Assembly (NCBI GenBank): GCA_016110215.1
Contig: JADWQD010000011.1
Coordinates: 1,512,893-1,576,892, forward strand
Source: Capronia americana
Taxonomy: Eukaryota; Ascomycota; Eurotiomycetes; Chaetothyriales; Herpotrichiellaceae
Length of the DNA stretch: 64,000 nucleotides
Direction: 5' to 3'
Shown here piece by piece: positions 51,523-61,418 of this stretch (within the stretch, counting starts at the first letter, position 1; every line of letters begins with the position of its first letter). Below the pieces are notes generated by a model, which did no database searches, was not told the DNA's origin, and was given only the letters and a program-made list of their open reading frames with translations. A program made the translations under genes and the position numbers.

Positions 51523-52285
51523 GGTCCACGAGATTGGGTGAGGAGAAGAGGTGGAATTGACGGCGGGATCACGGGCTGGAACAAACGACTAAGCCACGGG
51601 GCTTGATTCCTGTCTTGAGCGAGAGCAACTTAAGCTATGCACGCGAGATACTGAAGAGAGATGAGGGAGAGGCGGGAGGTGATGCTCGCATAGTTCGGTC
51701 GGCGGTTTGGCAGGATGATGTCTGCGTCCGCCCGCCACAAAAAGGCAGCCACAAGGATTGGTCACCAGCCACACATCGGAGTGGCTCCGCGTAGTTGGTT
51801 CTCCGTAGTGGTTCTTCCTCACGCTCCTGTGTTCCCCAGTACTGCCCAACTCCGTACGGAGGAGTGGCTCTGTAGTGGTTCTCCGTAGTTTAGCCTCGTT
51901 CCGGCCACAGCCAACGGGTGGGTGACGGGCGAGAGACGCAATCGCCCTCCACCTGCGCCGTCTCGGTGTCTTGTTGATCTGCGGCCTCAGGCATTCGCAG
52001 GCATTCACAACATCTTTATTCCGTACCTCGTTTCGCATGTATCGAAGTGACTTCTGACAAACAAGCCGACAAACAGAACAATCTTGCCACCGCTGGTCAG
52101 CGAGCCCTTCAGAGCCTTGTCCGTGTTCGCTTCTGCCGGCTCCAGATGACTTGATGCTCACATGGTCTCTCTCCGTCTCTGTACGCTCAACATCAAGCAA
52201 TTAAATCTAGAATCCTCCCCCCACAAGCGACTCAACCCGAGTTCGTGCGCGATGATCCTCCGGTGAACACATCCTACATATCGCC
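51523..52285. other. Divergent promoter, vps27 / ubiquitin hydrolase, 760 bp
   Basis: Separates two endosomal-sorting genes. Contains short direct repeats of GGTTCTCCGTAGT (about 51786-51892); no gene seen. Confidence 0.55.
51786..51892. repeat. Short direct repeats
   Basis: GGTTCTCCGTAGT occurs at about 51797 and 51878, each near a GTGGCTC word, separated by about 80 bp. Confidence 0.65.
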
Positions 52286-55200
52286 ATGGCGGCGTACGCA
52301 TCCTCATCCTCCATATCCTCCTCTCATACCACGTCTACCGCCGGCAACGACAGAAGCAGCTGGACGGATCCTCGAGACCCGGCACGGGATCCAGGTTCGG
52401 GTGCAGGCAAGGTGTATCCTCACTTCAGAGACATTGTGCAGGATGCCACCGCTTCTTTCCAGCACGACGGCTCGCTCACGCAGTACCTGAATGAAGTCGA
52501 AAACTGCATCACCGTGGCAAAAAGCGCGGTCGACTATGGCCGCCACGATCTCGCCTACAAAAATTACGTCCGAGCATATGAGATTGCCGTCAACCACATC
52601 CCGAGACACAAAGAGTATGGCTTTTGGGATAGCAAGCCGCAGTGGAGGGCCAAGTATAGGGCTGCGCGGCATAAGTTGACCGAACTGGAGGGCCAGATGA
52701 CACAGGTCAGAGCAGTGATCGAAGAGAACAATGCCCGTTGTGGCACTCAGCCGCAATCCCGCCCAATCCCTCGGAAGCCTGTCTATTCCACTGGTTTCGG
52801 AATCCCTTCAAACCTCGTGCCTGGTCGGCCAAGCTCCTCTGGAAGCAACGATGCCACTCCACGGCCGGGCTCGCCGCAATCAGAACTGCCCGAGGCTCTC
52901 CGAATACAACGTGCGCGTCCTACAAGCAAGCCGAAGCCTGAAAGTCTGCAAGGTCGGCCCCTGACCGACGCCAGCAATGACTTGAGTCAAAGATTCGCAA
53001 AGCTTAGAGGGCTGGGAAATGCCGGCGATCAGTCAGAGCTGTTGTCCATGCCGAAGGCGAGTGACTTCCAACCAGGTGCGCCCTACACCTCTCCGCCTTA
53101 TTCGGGCACAAACGGGGCACCTATTTCGCGGCTCAATGGGCCTCGACCGATTCCAGCGTTTAGCAACGGACCTATTATTCCACCGAAAGTACCAGCCACT
53201 CCTCCAAAAGTACCTCTGGACACCTCCATGGCCATGCCCAAGCCACCCAGTCCGACCTACAGTCCGATAGACAACACGTCGGCAAGGTTCCACACAATCG
53301 GCAGTCGATTATCTGCCGAGGGAGGCCGCCCCCCGTCGGAGAGAAACCAGACCTACTATCATCAGTCGCAGAACTCGTCCACTGCTTCCCTGCATCTCCA
53401 AAGGACCCGGGACGAGCTTTCTGCTCCATATCGACCGACAACCCCGAATGGAATCAACTCCGCCATCGTCCCTAAGAATAGCACCAGCGATTTGCCTCAT
53501 CAGACAGTCATTGACCCTCCTACCCTTCAACAATACATGGCCAAGTACAACGTACTTCTTATCGATATTCGAGAACGAGCCCTTTTCGACGACGGACATA
53601 TCATGTCCAATTCGGTTATATGTATAGAACCAATATCTCTGAAGGAAGGCGTGTCAGCAGAGGAATTGGAGGATCGACTTGTGCTGGCCCCTGATACTGA
53701 ACAGTCACACTTCTCTAGGCGAAACGAGTTTGACCTTGTGGTGTATTACGATCAGTATACAGCCGACGTCTCCTACCTGAGTGGACCTCCGACGATGACC
53801 AAGGCCCCGGCTCTGAGAGCGCTCTATGACACGCTCTACGAGTTCAATGACACCAAGCCCCTGAAGGACGGCCGCCCGCCGGCGCTGCTGGTTGGCGGTC
53901 TCGATGGTTGGGTTGACTGCATGGGGACACATTCTCTCGTGCGGTCAAAAACGGCGGCCACCCTGGGAACGACACGCCAACGACCTGCGGCTCTGGGTCG
54001 ACCAATTGCACGACAACGCATGGTATCTGCCAATTCCCGCTACGAAGTGCGGAATAGGCGCCTCCGTGATCACAAGTTCCTCGACGAGAGTGAGCAAGAA
54101 GCCTGGCGGCAGCAGGCGCTCCAGGAAGAGGTAACTCCCGTCGAAAAACCTCAAACGGGCAGCGACGATGATTATGAAGATATCGAGGTCGACGAAGCAG
54201 AACCACCGTCTCCTTTCATTCCCGATTACGAGACATTCCTGCGGCGCTTCCCTTCGATCCAGCAGCAGGAGTCGATGGTTATGCCAGCTCGGCGGCCTGT
54301 GCCATCGTATCCTGCTACCTTTGTACCACAGCCTGCTCCACTTCCGCCAGCACCGGTGCCTCAGGTACCAGCAAGACCTGCGCCTGCCATGCCGAGACCC
54401 AGCTACTCCGGTCATGCCGACATCAACGCACCGCAGCCGGCGCTCGCCAGAGTCACCTCTGCTACCCGACCACCTCTATACTCGACTGTGACGTCGCTAC
54501 GGAGGAGACTGCCCAAGACTGGCCTGACGAACTTCGGCGTCACATGCTACATGAACTCCACCTTGCAATGCTTGTCAGCGACCATTCCCTTGTCCAACTT
54601 CTTCAATGATCGACTTTATGAGACGTATGTGCAGCGCAACTGGAAAGGAAGCAACGGCATCATGCCCAAAATCTACGCCAACCTGGTCCAGGCCGTATGG
54701 CAAGGAGACAATGAGGTCATCAAACCGTCGACGTTTCGAAACTTCTGTGGCCGGATGAATCGAGAATGGGTGATTGATCGGCAGCAGGACGCCAAAGAGT
54801 TCTTTGACTTCGTTGTGGACTGTCTGCACGAGGACCTGAACGTCAACTGGGAAAGGACGCCGCTACGACCGCTTAACACGGCGGAGGAAATGCAACGAGA
54901 AAGAATGGAGATCGCAAAAGCCAGCCCAATAGAATGGAAGCGATACGAGCACCGCGACCACAGTTACATGTCTTCTCTCTTTGCTGGCCAACATGCTTCG
55001 CGGCTGCGCTGTATGACCTGTAAGCGCACCTCGACCACCTACGAAGCATTCTACAGCATCAGCGTCGAAATCCCCCGAGATCGTCCTGGTCACATCTATG
55101 ACTGCCTGTCATCGTATTGCCGCGAAGAAAAGCTTTCGGAGCTTTGGCGGTGTCCATACTGCAAATGCGAGCGCGAAGCCACCAAACAAATTATCCTCAC

Positions 55201-55609
55201 CCGCCTGCCACAGTTCCTGGTGATCCACTTCAAGCGCTTTGCCGCCTCGAAGCACGAGAGAGCCAAAAAGATCCACACGCCGATCGAGTTCCCTCTGCAC
55301 AACCTCAGTATGGACGACTTCGTCATCCCCCGATCGCCCGCTCCGCCAGATCAAGACGGACGGACGAACATGGAGCTGGCCACCACGCCGCCTTACACAT
55401 ATGATGCGTACGGTGTGTTGCGGCACTTGGGCAATAGTGGGGATGGAGGACATTACGTCTCCATTGTGAAGGATCCGGGCCGAGGATGCTGGAGGAAATT
55501 CGACGATGAGAGGCATGTTGACGTGGATCCCAACAAGCTAAGTTCGCGGGATAGGCTGCAGAATGGCGAAGCTTATATTGTGTTTTACCAACGAGCGCAG
55601 GGACGATAG
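52286..55609 (+). CDS. Ubiquitin carboxyl-terminal hydrolase, Doa4/USP8-like
   Basis: Intronless, 1107 aa. An N-terminal helical domain (about residues 45-150, YLNEVENCITVAKSAVDYGR) resembles the USP8/Doa4 dimerisation or MIT-like region; then a disordered Pro/Ser linker; a rhodanese-like domain (about 415-550: LQQYMAKYNVLLIDIRERAL, ending LVGGLDGWVD) lacking the usual active Cys; and the C-terminal USP domain with Cys box GLTNFGVTCYMNSTLQCL, a zinc-binding pair CMTC / CPYC and His box LGNSGDGGHYVSIVKD. This order is that of Doa4/Ubp4, which recycles ubiquitin from cargo at late endosomes. The divergent partner is vps27. Confidence 0.92.
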   Translation: MAAYASSSSISSSHTTSTAGNDRSSWTDPRDPARDPGSGAGKVYPHFRDIVQDATASFQHDGSLTQYLNEVENCITVAKSAVDYGRHDLAYKNYVRAYEIAVNHIPRHKEYGFWDSKPQWRAKYRAARHKLTELEGQMTQVRAVIEENNARCGTQPQSRPIPRKPVYSTGFGIPSNLVPGRPSSSGSNDATPRPGSPQSELPEALRIQRARPTSKPKPESLQGRPLTDASNDLSQRFAKLRGLGNAGDQSELLSMPKASDFQPGAPYTSPPYSGTNGAPISRLNGPRPIPAFSNGPIIPPKVPATPPKVPLDTSMAMPKPPSPTYSPIDNTSARFHTIGSRLSAEGGRPPSERNQTYYHQSQNSSTASLHLQRTRDELSAPYRPTTPNGINSAIVPKNSTSDLPHQTVIDPPTLQQYMAKYNVLLIDIRERALFDDGHIMSNSVICIEPISLKEGVSAEELEDRLVLAPDTEQSHFSRRNEFDLVVYYDQYTADVSYLSGPPTMTKAPALRALYDTLYEFNDTKPLKDGRPPALLVGGLDGWVDCMGTHSLVRSKTAATLGTTRQRPAALGRPIARQRMVSANSRYEVRNRRLRDHKFLDESEQEAWRQQALQEEVTPVEKPQTGSDDDYEDIEVDEAEPPSPFIPDYETFLRRFPSIQQQESMVMPARRPVPSYPATFVPQPAPLPPAPVPQVPARPAPAMPRPSYSGHADINAPQPALARVTSATRPPLYSTVTSLRRRLPKTGLTNFGVTCYMNSTLQCLSATIPLSNFFNDRLYETYVQRNWKGSNGIMPKIYANLVQAVWQGDNEVIKPSTFRNFCGRMNREWVIDRQQDAKEFFDFVVDCLHEDLNVNWERTPLRPLNTAEEMQRERMEIAKASPIEWKRYEHRDHSYMSSLFAGQHASRLRCMTCKRTSTTYEAFYSISVEIPRDRPGHIYDCLSSYCREEKLSELWRCPYCKCEREATKQIILTRLPQFLVIHFKRFAASKHERAKKIHTPIEFPLHNLSMDDFVIPRSPAPPDQDGRTNMELATTPPYTYDAYGVLRHLGNSGDGGHYVSIVKDPGRGCWRKFDDERHVDVDPNKLSSRDRLQNGEAYIVFYQRAQGR

Positions 55610-55828
55610 TTGCTCGGGCTTTTCGTGCATGAGACATTGAAGCAAGCGATGCAAGCGTTGGCGCAATGGTCAAACCTTCCAGGGACAGGTCCAAGTCTAG
55701 CGTGTGTCCATTTCCTTGGACGGTACGTTCTAAGTGCCGATAGAAACCTGTCAATAGCGTAGTCTAGGCATGATTGACGAGTCACGAAGAACCATTCGAT
55801 ATGAGGCAATGACAAAACGAGCGAGTAT

Positions 55829-57184
55829 TCATCCCGCGTCGCTGCTCCGAACCGTGTCCCTCTTCTTCGTCTTGCCGTACATCCCACCCCCGGCCCGTCG
55901 CCGTTCGAGTGCCATCTTGTACGGAGGTGCTGTTGGCGGTTGGACCGGGTCGAGACTGACGTGGCCCGCCGGCAGCTTGTAGGTGGCGTCGCTGTCCCAG
56001 GCCGAGAGGTCGCCACAGGCCAAGAACGGAGCGATGTACCTTGCCGGACCGGCCTGTTCGTCTGGGAAGTGCAGCTCGACGACGCCGTCGGGGCGTAGAT
56101 GGCGGGTTTGTCCTTGCCGAGTTGCGCCTGTGGACGCGCCTTCGGGCGGTTGTGATTTTCCGGGAGGAGTGTGCTCGACATTGGAAGTGTCTCCTGCAGA
56201 GGTATTGTCTGGAACAGTGGGCTCATTGTCGGAATCTTCCACCGCAGCAGTTTTGTCCCGATGTCCTCGTCCCGACCCGTCCCCCTTCGCCGGCTCAAGG
56301 GCACCCCCGATCTCGGGCGTCCAAAGCACCTCCTCGCCGTCTTCGTTCCGGACCAGGACGGGCCTGTAGCCCTCGCAGACGACAAACGCCTCAATACTGC
56401 TCGCGCGGCTGGCCCTCGGCTTCGCCACACTGACCCTCGCGAACAGAATCCTCAACTGCGCGTAGATCAAATCCACGTCCCGGCCGCGAAATATCTTGGC
56501 CACGAACTTGCCGCCGGGCCGCAACACTTTGGTCGCGAGGACGAGGGCCGAATAGAGCAGTTGGCTTTGCACGTAGATGTCGAGCGAGTGCAGGCCCGTG
56601 ACGTCGGGGGCGCCGTCCGAGATGACCAGGTCGACGAGATGCGTGCCGTCCGCGGGCGAGAAGGCCGGGTCGATGGCGTGGAGCAGCCGTGGCACCGTCG
56701 ACGGGTGCGTGATGTCGGCTTGTAGTTGGGTGATGCCCTCGAGGGGCGCCATAGGCTGGAGGTCTATGGCGACGATCTTGACGTTGGCGCGCGGCTTCAG
56801 CTCGGGCTCGGGCTCGGGCTGGGGCTCGGGCTGCTCTCCATCCAGATCGAGAGAGTCCAACTTCTGGGCGAGGTCGGTGCCTTGTTGATGCTGGTGTTGC
56901 TCCAGCTGTGCCGTCTGAGGACGATTGAAGCGTTCCATCCGCTCACACCATGCTCGTCGACCGAAGCTCTCGCCTTTGATCAAGATGCGGCTGAGCACTT
57001 GGCTCCAACTGCCCGGGGCGGCGCACAGATCTACCACGCGTGTACATTTCTCCGGCTCGGCGTAGGAGAATAGATCGAATTGCTCGTCGATTTGGATGAG
57101 TTTGAAGGCGCTGCGGGCGCGCCAGTTTTGTTCCTTGGCAAGCCTGTAGTAGGCGTCTCTTTTGTCTTTGGAGGATTTACCCAT
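55829..57184 (-). CDS. trm7: tRNA 2'-O-methyltransferase Trm7 (FtsJ family)
   Basis: Intronless, 451 aa, start MGKSSKDKRDAYYRLAKEQN. FtsJ fold with the K-D-K-E tetrad visible: Lys in RARSAFKL, Asp in DLVISDGAPDVTGLH, Lys in GGKFVAKIFRG and Glu in SSIEAFVVCEGY; SAM-binding DLCAAPGSWSQVL. Trm7 methylates riboses 32 and 34 of tRNA anticodon loops (Phe, Trp, Leu) with partner proteins. Longer than yeast Trm7 because of an insert between the SAM motif and the next strand, containing a Pro-Glu repeat (PEPQPEPEPE), and a C-terminal extension rich in Asp/Thr/Pro. Assignment to Trm7 rather than Spb1 or Mrm2 rests on the N-terminus and size. Confidence 0.93.
   Translation of the reverse strand: MGKSSKDKRDAYYRLAKEQNWRARSAFKLIQIDEQFDLFSYAEPEKCTRVVDLCAAPGSWSQVLSRILIKGESFGRRAWCERMERFNRPQTAQLEQHQHQQGTDLAQKLDSLDLDGEQPEPQPEPEPELKPRANVKIVAIDLQPMAPLEGITQLQADITHPSTVPRLLHAIDPAFSPADGTHLVDLVISDGAPDVTGLHSLDIYVQSQLLYSALVLATKVLRPGGKFVAKIFRGRDVDLIYAQLRILFARVSVAKPRASRASSIEAFVVCEGYRPVLVRNEDGEEVLWTPEIGGALEPAKGDGSGRGHRDKTAAVEDSDNEPTVPDNTSAGDTSNVEHTPPGKSQPPEGASTGATRQGQTRHLRPDGVVELHFPDEQAGPARYIAPFLACGDLSAWDSDATYKLPAGHVSLDPVQPPTAPPYKMALERRRAGGGMYGKTKKRDTVRSSDAG
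56800..56832. repeat. GGGCTC hexamer tract in trm7
   Basis: About five imperfect copies of CGGGCT; on the minus strand it encodes the Pro-Glu run in the Trm7 insert. Confidence 0.85.
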
Positions 57185-58100
57185 GGCTGATCAGTCGTGT
57201 TTGATCGAGAGCTGTAGAGAGGCAAGAAGAAGTCATGGAAAATAAGGAATTGCGCAAGGCTGTGAAAATGCGTCGAGGCAGTCTTGTGCTTCGCCGGACC
57301 CGACACTTGACAATCAGGGTGTCAGGGTACCAGTCCCCTTTCAATTCATCATGTCTGAACGAGATGCGAACTCCACTCAGGGATCAATGCTATAGGTATA
57401 CTGCATCCAGCAACTTGTCGCATCCCCTATACGATGTCACTCCTCTGGCCAAGATAGCTCCGGCACAACTGGCTACTTTTGCAATCCTTCCTTGAACCCT
57501 CGCCGTGACTACAATATTGTAGAATGCAACAGAGGTGTGAAAAGGCGTGGAAAGCCCGTCTCTAGTCGTCACTCAACCTCCTCCCCTGGCTAGATCCCCC
57601 ATGGCAACTGCTTTAGCCCAGTGGAATGGTTGCGGTGACGTTCCTCGGCGGCGATATACTTTGCCTCCAAACTGATACAACTGTTGGAAAGGCTTGGGTT
57701 ATGAAGCTCCGCTCGACTGAACATAAGTCCACGCCATACAAAGCAAGACAAATCCGGACTCTGCGAGAATAAGAGGCTGTATCTTTGAGTTTATCATTCT
57801 GAGAAACTGGAGACTGGAAAGGGGCTTTCGCCACTCTTAACGTCCGGCCTTCATTGTCCAACACAATATCCACGGGGTTCTGGTTGGGATGCACCTTTCG
57901 AATGAAATGATTCCGCTGACAAAATATCTTTCGTCATCTACAACATTCAACATGGAGGAGGAGCGAAAATGAGGACAGACGAGTGAAACCATCCAACAGA
58001 TATCTCCTTCCAGTGACGGGATCAAGGCGAGAGGAATCCGGAAAAACAGGGAAAAGGAAACAGCCAAGCAGAATCAGCAGCAATACATAAAATGATAATC
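57185..58100. other. Intergenic, about 915 bp
   Basis: trm7 promoter and 3' flank of the APH-like gene. Two overlapping minus ORFs (57613-57894 and 57837-58067) show no motif and are not called. Contains a short repeat at 57335 shared with 59979. Confidence 0.5.
57335..57355 (+). repeat. Dispersed repeat C, copy 1 (left of APH-like gene)
   Basis: CCCCTTTCAATTCATCATGT plus one base matches 59979-59999 with one mismatch, in the same orientation; both are preceded by GTCAGG. Confidence 0.7.
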
Positions 58101-59648
58101 TCACCTCGCGTCTTCAAAAGCTTGCCGTAATTGTGTATCGTACTCAATCTTGTCGGCGACCCTTCTTCGGACTACGTTCTCAGCATCCGGATGCCAGTAC
58201 CGAGCTGCGATGTTTTTGATGTCGGATGCAAACATTGGCTCGATATGGTTCAAGAAGACACCATACAGTCCCGTCAAAGAATCCAAGGCCTGGAAATACC
58301 AAATCCGACCCGTCGACCAGTTCTCGCGAAAGGTGTTGGCTACTGAAAGCGAACCTGGACGCAAGGACTGCTTTTCCACCGTTTCCAAGATCGAATAAAA
58401 CTCGTCGAGTGTGAGCTTGAGATCGGCCAACTTTTCGTCAACCAAACCGTCAATCGCTTGACCGGTCAACCATAAAGGAGGCCTGAGCATTTCAACCGGT
58501 CTGGAACAGGCCCATTCCAAATCAATGATGGCTTTGATATGCCAGTTCTCATCGACGAAGATGTTGCTTTTGTGGAGGTCTGTGAGAGTCAAGTAAAATG
58601 GTCCAGAGCGGGCGTGGCGGTTGAGAAAATGCGGCAGACAAGCGCGAATCAAAGTCAAGGCTTCCATCTGGTCGAGGGCATCGTCCCTTGAAATGACAGA
58701 ATTGGGCTGATATCGAATGCGGTTGTCGTGATAGTTGAAGAGGTCGAGAACATACGGCTCGATCGTACTGTAGACGTAGCTGCGACTTGCAACGGGGGGA
58801 CAACTGTCGTTTCCGGCTTCGGGAATGATCATAGATAACGGGCGGTTGGCAAGACTCACGACACCTTCGTCGTCTATCGTCAACGAGCCGATGTGAGGCA
58901 ATGGCCTTCTGGTCAAAGACAACATGATGCGGGATAAATCACGAAAGAAATTCGTCCTTCGCTCCGAATCGCCACAAAGTGCGTCCCAAGTAGTTGAAAG
59001 CATGCAGCCTTCCTCTTCCTCGATGAAATCCATCAGCAAATAGCCGGTGGCAAGGGGAAGGTCAGGTCGTTTACGCCGAGCATATGGAGAACGGACCGGT
59101 CGTCGAAATAGCCGTTGTAACGCATTCCGTACGAACCAGAGGCAACGCGAGTGCCATGGAGCGTTTTCATGCGCTGTAAACTGAACATCCATCATTAGCA
59201 AATGGCACAGAGCGCTGAGAAGGCCGAGGCACACGTGTAGGTCATTACCAATTCCGAAACCCCATAAGTACGGCATCGGTATCTCAGGGCAATGTTGTCG
59301 CATCCAGATGTACGTTGCTGCTTCGGATCGCACCTTCTCGTCCATGTTTCCAGGATGCGACAACTCTCCCAGCTTGTATGGGAGTGGGAATCGGATCATC
59401 ACCCGATTCTTTGGACGTCTGTTCCAGTTGCATATGTACACCGGGATGCAGACGTTGAAAGTCCCGTGCCTCCATTCCGCAAAGTCACCTAAACGACAAG
59501 ATTGATGACCCGCCAATCCCAGGTGACAAGCGACGACTTCTTTGATTTCGTCTTGCTTCTGGAACAGTTGGAGAAAAAAAGTCGAATCGTTTGGTCGGAT
59601 ACGACAACTGTAGGAGAATGTTGCTTTCAGCTTCGCGAGCCGAATCAT
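58101..59648 (-). CDS. APH-like kinase family protein
   Basis: Intronless, 515 aa. N-terminal part reads CHLGLAGHQSCRL and EWRHGTFNVCIPVYI, the nucleotide-loop-like start of fungal APH-family proteins; then VRSEAATYIWMRQHCPEIPM with YLWGFG (lobe linker), LATGYLLMDFIEE, and the catalytic region YLTLTDLHKSNIFVDENWHI with AIIDLEWACSRPVEML. In the loop the usual HxD is TDLHKSN: the Asp and the Asn are kept but the His is replaced. The metal-binding Asp is in IDLEW. Substrate unknown. The gene lies between two short direct repeats (57335, 59979) next to a segment of dispersed repeats. Confidence 0.85.
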   Translation of the reverse strand: MIRLAKLKATFSYSCRIRPNDSTFFLQLFQKQDEIKEVVACHLGLAGHQSCRLGDFAEWRHGTFNVCIPVYICNWNRRPKNRVMIRFPLPYKLGELSHPGNMDEKVRSEAATYIWMRQHCPEIPMPYLWGFGIGNDLHVCLGLLSALCHLLMMDVQFTAHENAPWHSRCLWFVRNALQRLFRRPVRSPYARRKRPDLPLATGYLLMDFIEEEEGCMLSTTWDALCGDSERRTNFFRDLSRIMLSLTRRPLPHIGSLTIDDEGVVSLANRPLSMIIPEAGNDSCPPVASRSYVYSTIEPYVLDLFNYHDNRIRYQPNSVISRDDALDQMEALTLIRACLPHFLNRHARSGPFYLTLTDLHKSNIFVDENWHIKAIIDLEWACSRPVEMLRPPLWLTGQAIDGLVDEKLADLKLTLDEFYSILETVEKQSLRPGSLSVANTFRENWSTGRIWYFQALDSLTGLYGVFLNHIEPMFASDIKNIAARYWHPDAENVVRRRVADKIEYDTQLRQAFEDAR

Positions 59649-59978
59649 ACGAGATAGATCTGTGAAGTAGATTCGCTTTCCGCGTGATTCGGGGGCTGGA
59701 GTGAGATTCCATCTCTTTCTCTCGACTCACGACGGGGAGGTAAACCTGATATGATACTCTCGGCGCTCTTTGGCCTGTAGTACGACAAGTTAGGGAATGC
59801 CTAAACAGGGAATGTTTACCGAATAACCGAAGTGCCTGCGGTACGATTGTGACTGGGAAGGTTATCCGGAGGCCCTGTAAAGACGCTGCCAAGGCGTCAC
59901 AGGCCGTATGGGTGTTCCATAGCCACACGTAATATTACCGTAGCCCTCGTAACTATATAGTCAGGCGTCCCCCCAGGA

Positions 59979-59999
59979 CCCCTTTGAATTCATCATGTC
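59979..59999 (+). repeat. Dispersed repeat C, copy 2 (right of APH-like gene)
   Basis: CCCCTTTGAATTCATCATGT plus one base, one mismatch from 57335-57355, same orientation. Confidence 0.7.
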
Positions 60000-60026
60000 C
60001 TCCGAATTGAGTTACACGATAATGCC

Positions 60027-60056
60027 TGCCAAGTCGCGTGTCCGCATACGTTCCGC
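60027..60056 (+). repeat. Dispersed repeat B, copy 2
   Basis: TGCCAAGTCGCGTGTCCGCA and following bases match 47220-47249 at 27 of 30 positions. Confidence 0.7.
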
Positions 60057-60063
60057 GAAGAGA

Positions 60064-60159
60064 GATTGATCAGACAGGACAAGGAAGAGCCGCGCAGTCT
60101 GGTTGATTGTTTATTCAAGGGCGCTCGTCACCCTGCAAGCTGAGGAAACCACATCCTAC
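60064..60159 (+). repeat. Dispersed repeat A, copy 2
   Basis: Matches the reverse complement of 22778-22879 over about 95 bp with scattered mismatches and small gaps. Confidence 0.85.
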
Positions 60160-60554
60160 TAGATCGCACAGAGGAGAGAAAGGTTCGAAACCTCCAGCGC
60201 GCTCTGTCCTGGGCGTGGGCCATCCTCCGCCGGGGCTGTATGGTCTGTGCCCAAGATGTGTAGTCTGTCCGTCTCCTGCAGCCAATCACCTGCAGGCCGT
60301 ACAGTAAACACTGGCGTCCTTCACCCAATTCAGTCAAAGCTTGGCAGAAGCTAACCCCCATCAGGCAACTGCCCTTTGCGCTAGCCTTATTGATCAGCCC
60401 TGCCACGCCTCAAGCCAATCCGGCCTGTGCTTGCCAGGCCTGGTGCACCCCTGACCTGTTTCGTGACAACAATAGAGGCTAGGAGTAATAAAGAGGAAAA
60501 CGATGAGGGGAAGAGGAGAGAGGAGGAGGTGACCGCTCTCGATTATGCATCAGT

Positions 60555-61418
60555 TCAACATCGTCCAAATTGTTCGCACCAGCACTGGACGTGGTCGGGG
60601 CACCAGACCGGATCCTTTCCAAAGATGAGGTGCCACATATATTCCATCACCCGTCCCGAGATGTCATCTGAAAGATTCGTGTCGATAAGCCACTTTCGAT
60701 ATCGCACATAGTCCGTCCTTTCTCTGACTCGCACACGGTCTCTGGAGACGGCAAACTGTGAGCAGCACGCTGCTCCGACGGTACGAGGGACGGTGGAATA
60801 GTTGCCACCGAAAAAGGAGGTGTACGCATCAGCGAAGGCTAATTCATGTGTCCGTTCTGGGTCATTTCGGAATGGCTGGACCTCATCCGGGCAACCAGGG
60901 ATGTGCAGACATCGCATGTTGGCATAGCCGTGCTGGCGGACATAGTCCAGACGAAGACTCCGAATCGAGTTGACGTTGCTGTAGTCAAGTGCATCAGTGT
61001 GCCACGCTTTCGGCCAACCCCCAAGATGAGCGTGCAAGAAAACCATAATTTCTGGCAGGTTGTCGTAATAATCGATGAGGAATGTCAAGTATGCCATAGC
61101 TTCACGACCTTTGTTGAATGGCGGATGGAGGATCCAGTTCATATCATCCATGTGATAAATGGCATGTTGCCAGCTGCAACCATCTGTCAGCTCGAAGGGG
61201 AACATGTGAAGTCGCACCCACTCTTGAAGTTCTTCACTGACCCAGCTCACATCCTCGCCTTCGATGCACGCCATCACGATGACTTTGTCCTCCGCCTGGG
61301 GTCCATTAACAATTCCAAATCGCAGCGACCTAGACTTAATGAAGATCGATCGTGCTAGCCAGAGTAGAGAAGGTATAAACAAGCAAGCTATACCCGAAAC
61401 GAGCGCTTTGCGCCTCAT
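60555..61418 (-). CDS. DUF3431 type II membrane protein
   Basis: Intronless, 287 aa. One N-terminal membrane helix (LVSGIACLFIPSLLWLARSI) follows a short basic start MRRK, so the bulk should face the secretory lumen. The body has the DUF3431 pattern: VIVMACIEGEDVSWVSEEL, FNKGREAMAYLTFLIDYYDN with LPEIMVFLHAH, LRLDYVRQHGYANMRCL, GAACCSQFAVSRDRVRVR, RYRKWLIDT and GRVMEYMWHLIFGKDPVWCP, with paired cysteines that may form disulfides. The family is common in fungi; the fold and Golgi-like topology suggest a glycosyltransferase-related function, but none is shown. Confidence 0.88.
   Translation of the reverse strand: MRRKALVSGIACLFIPSLLWLARSIFIKSRSLRFGIVNGPQAEDKVIVMACIEGEDVSWVSEELQEWVRLHMFPFELTDGCSWQHAIYHMDDMNWILHPPFNKGREAMAYLTFLIDYYDNLPEIMVFLHAHLGGWPKAWHTDALDYSNVNSIRSLRLDYVRQHGYANMRCLHIPGCPDEVQPFRNDPERTHELAFADAYTSFFGGNYSTVPRTVGAACCSQFAVSRDRVRVRERTDYVRYRKWLIDTNLSDDISGRVMEYMWHLIFGKDPVWCPDHVQCWCEQFGRC

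Larger units (their letters stand above)
59649..60554. other. Repeat-rich intergenic, about 905 bp
   Basis: Contains, within about 200 bp, copies of three dispersed repeats (C at 59979, B at 60027, A at 60064), each also found elsewhere in the window. The rest shows no gene. Confidence 0.65.

Noticed and set aside
57613..58067. Two overlapping minus ORFs of 93 and 76 aa
   Set aside because: No family features and different frames; no splice pair found that gives a sensible protein.
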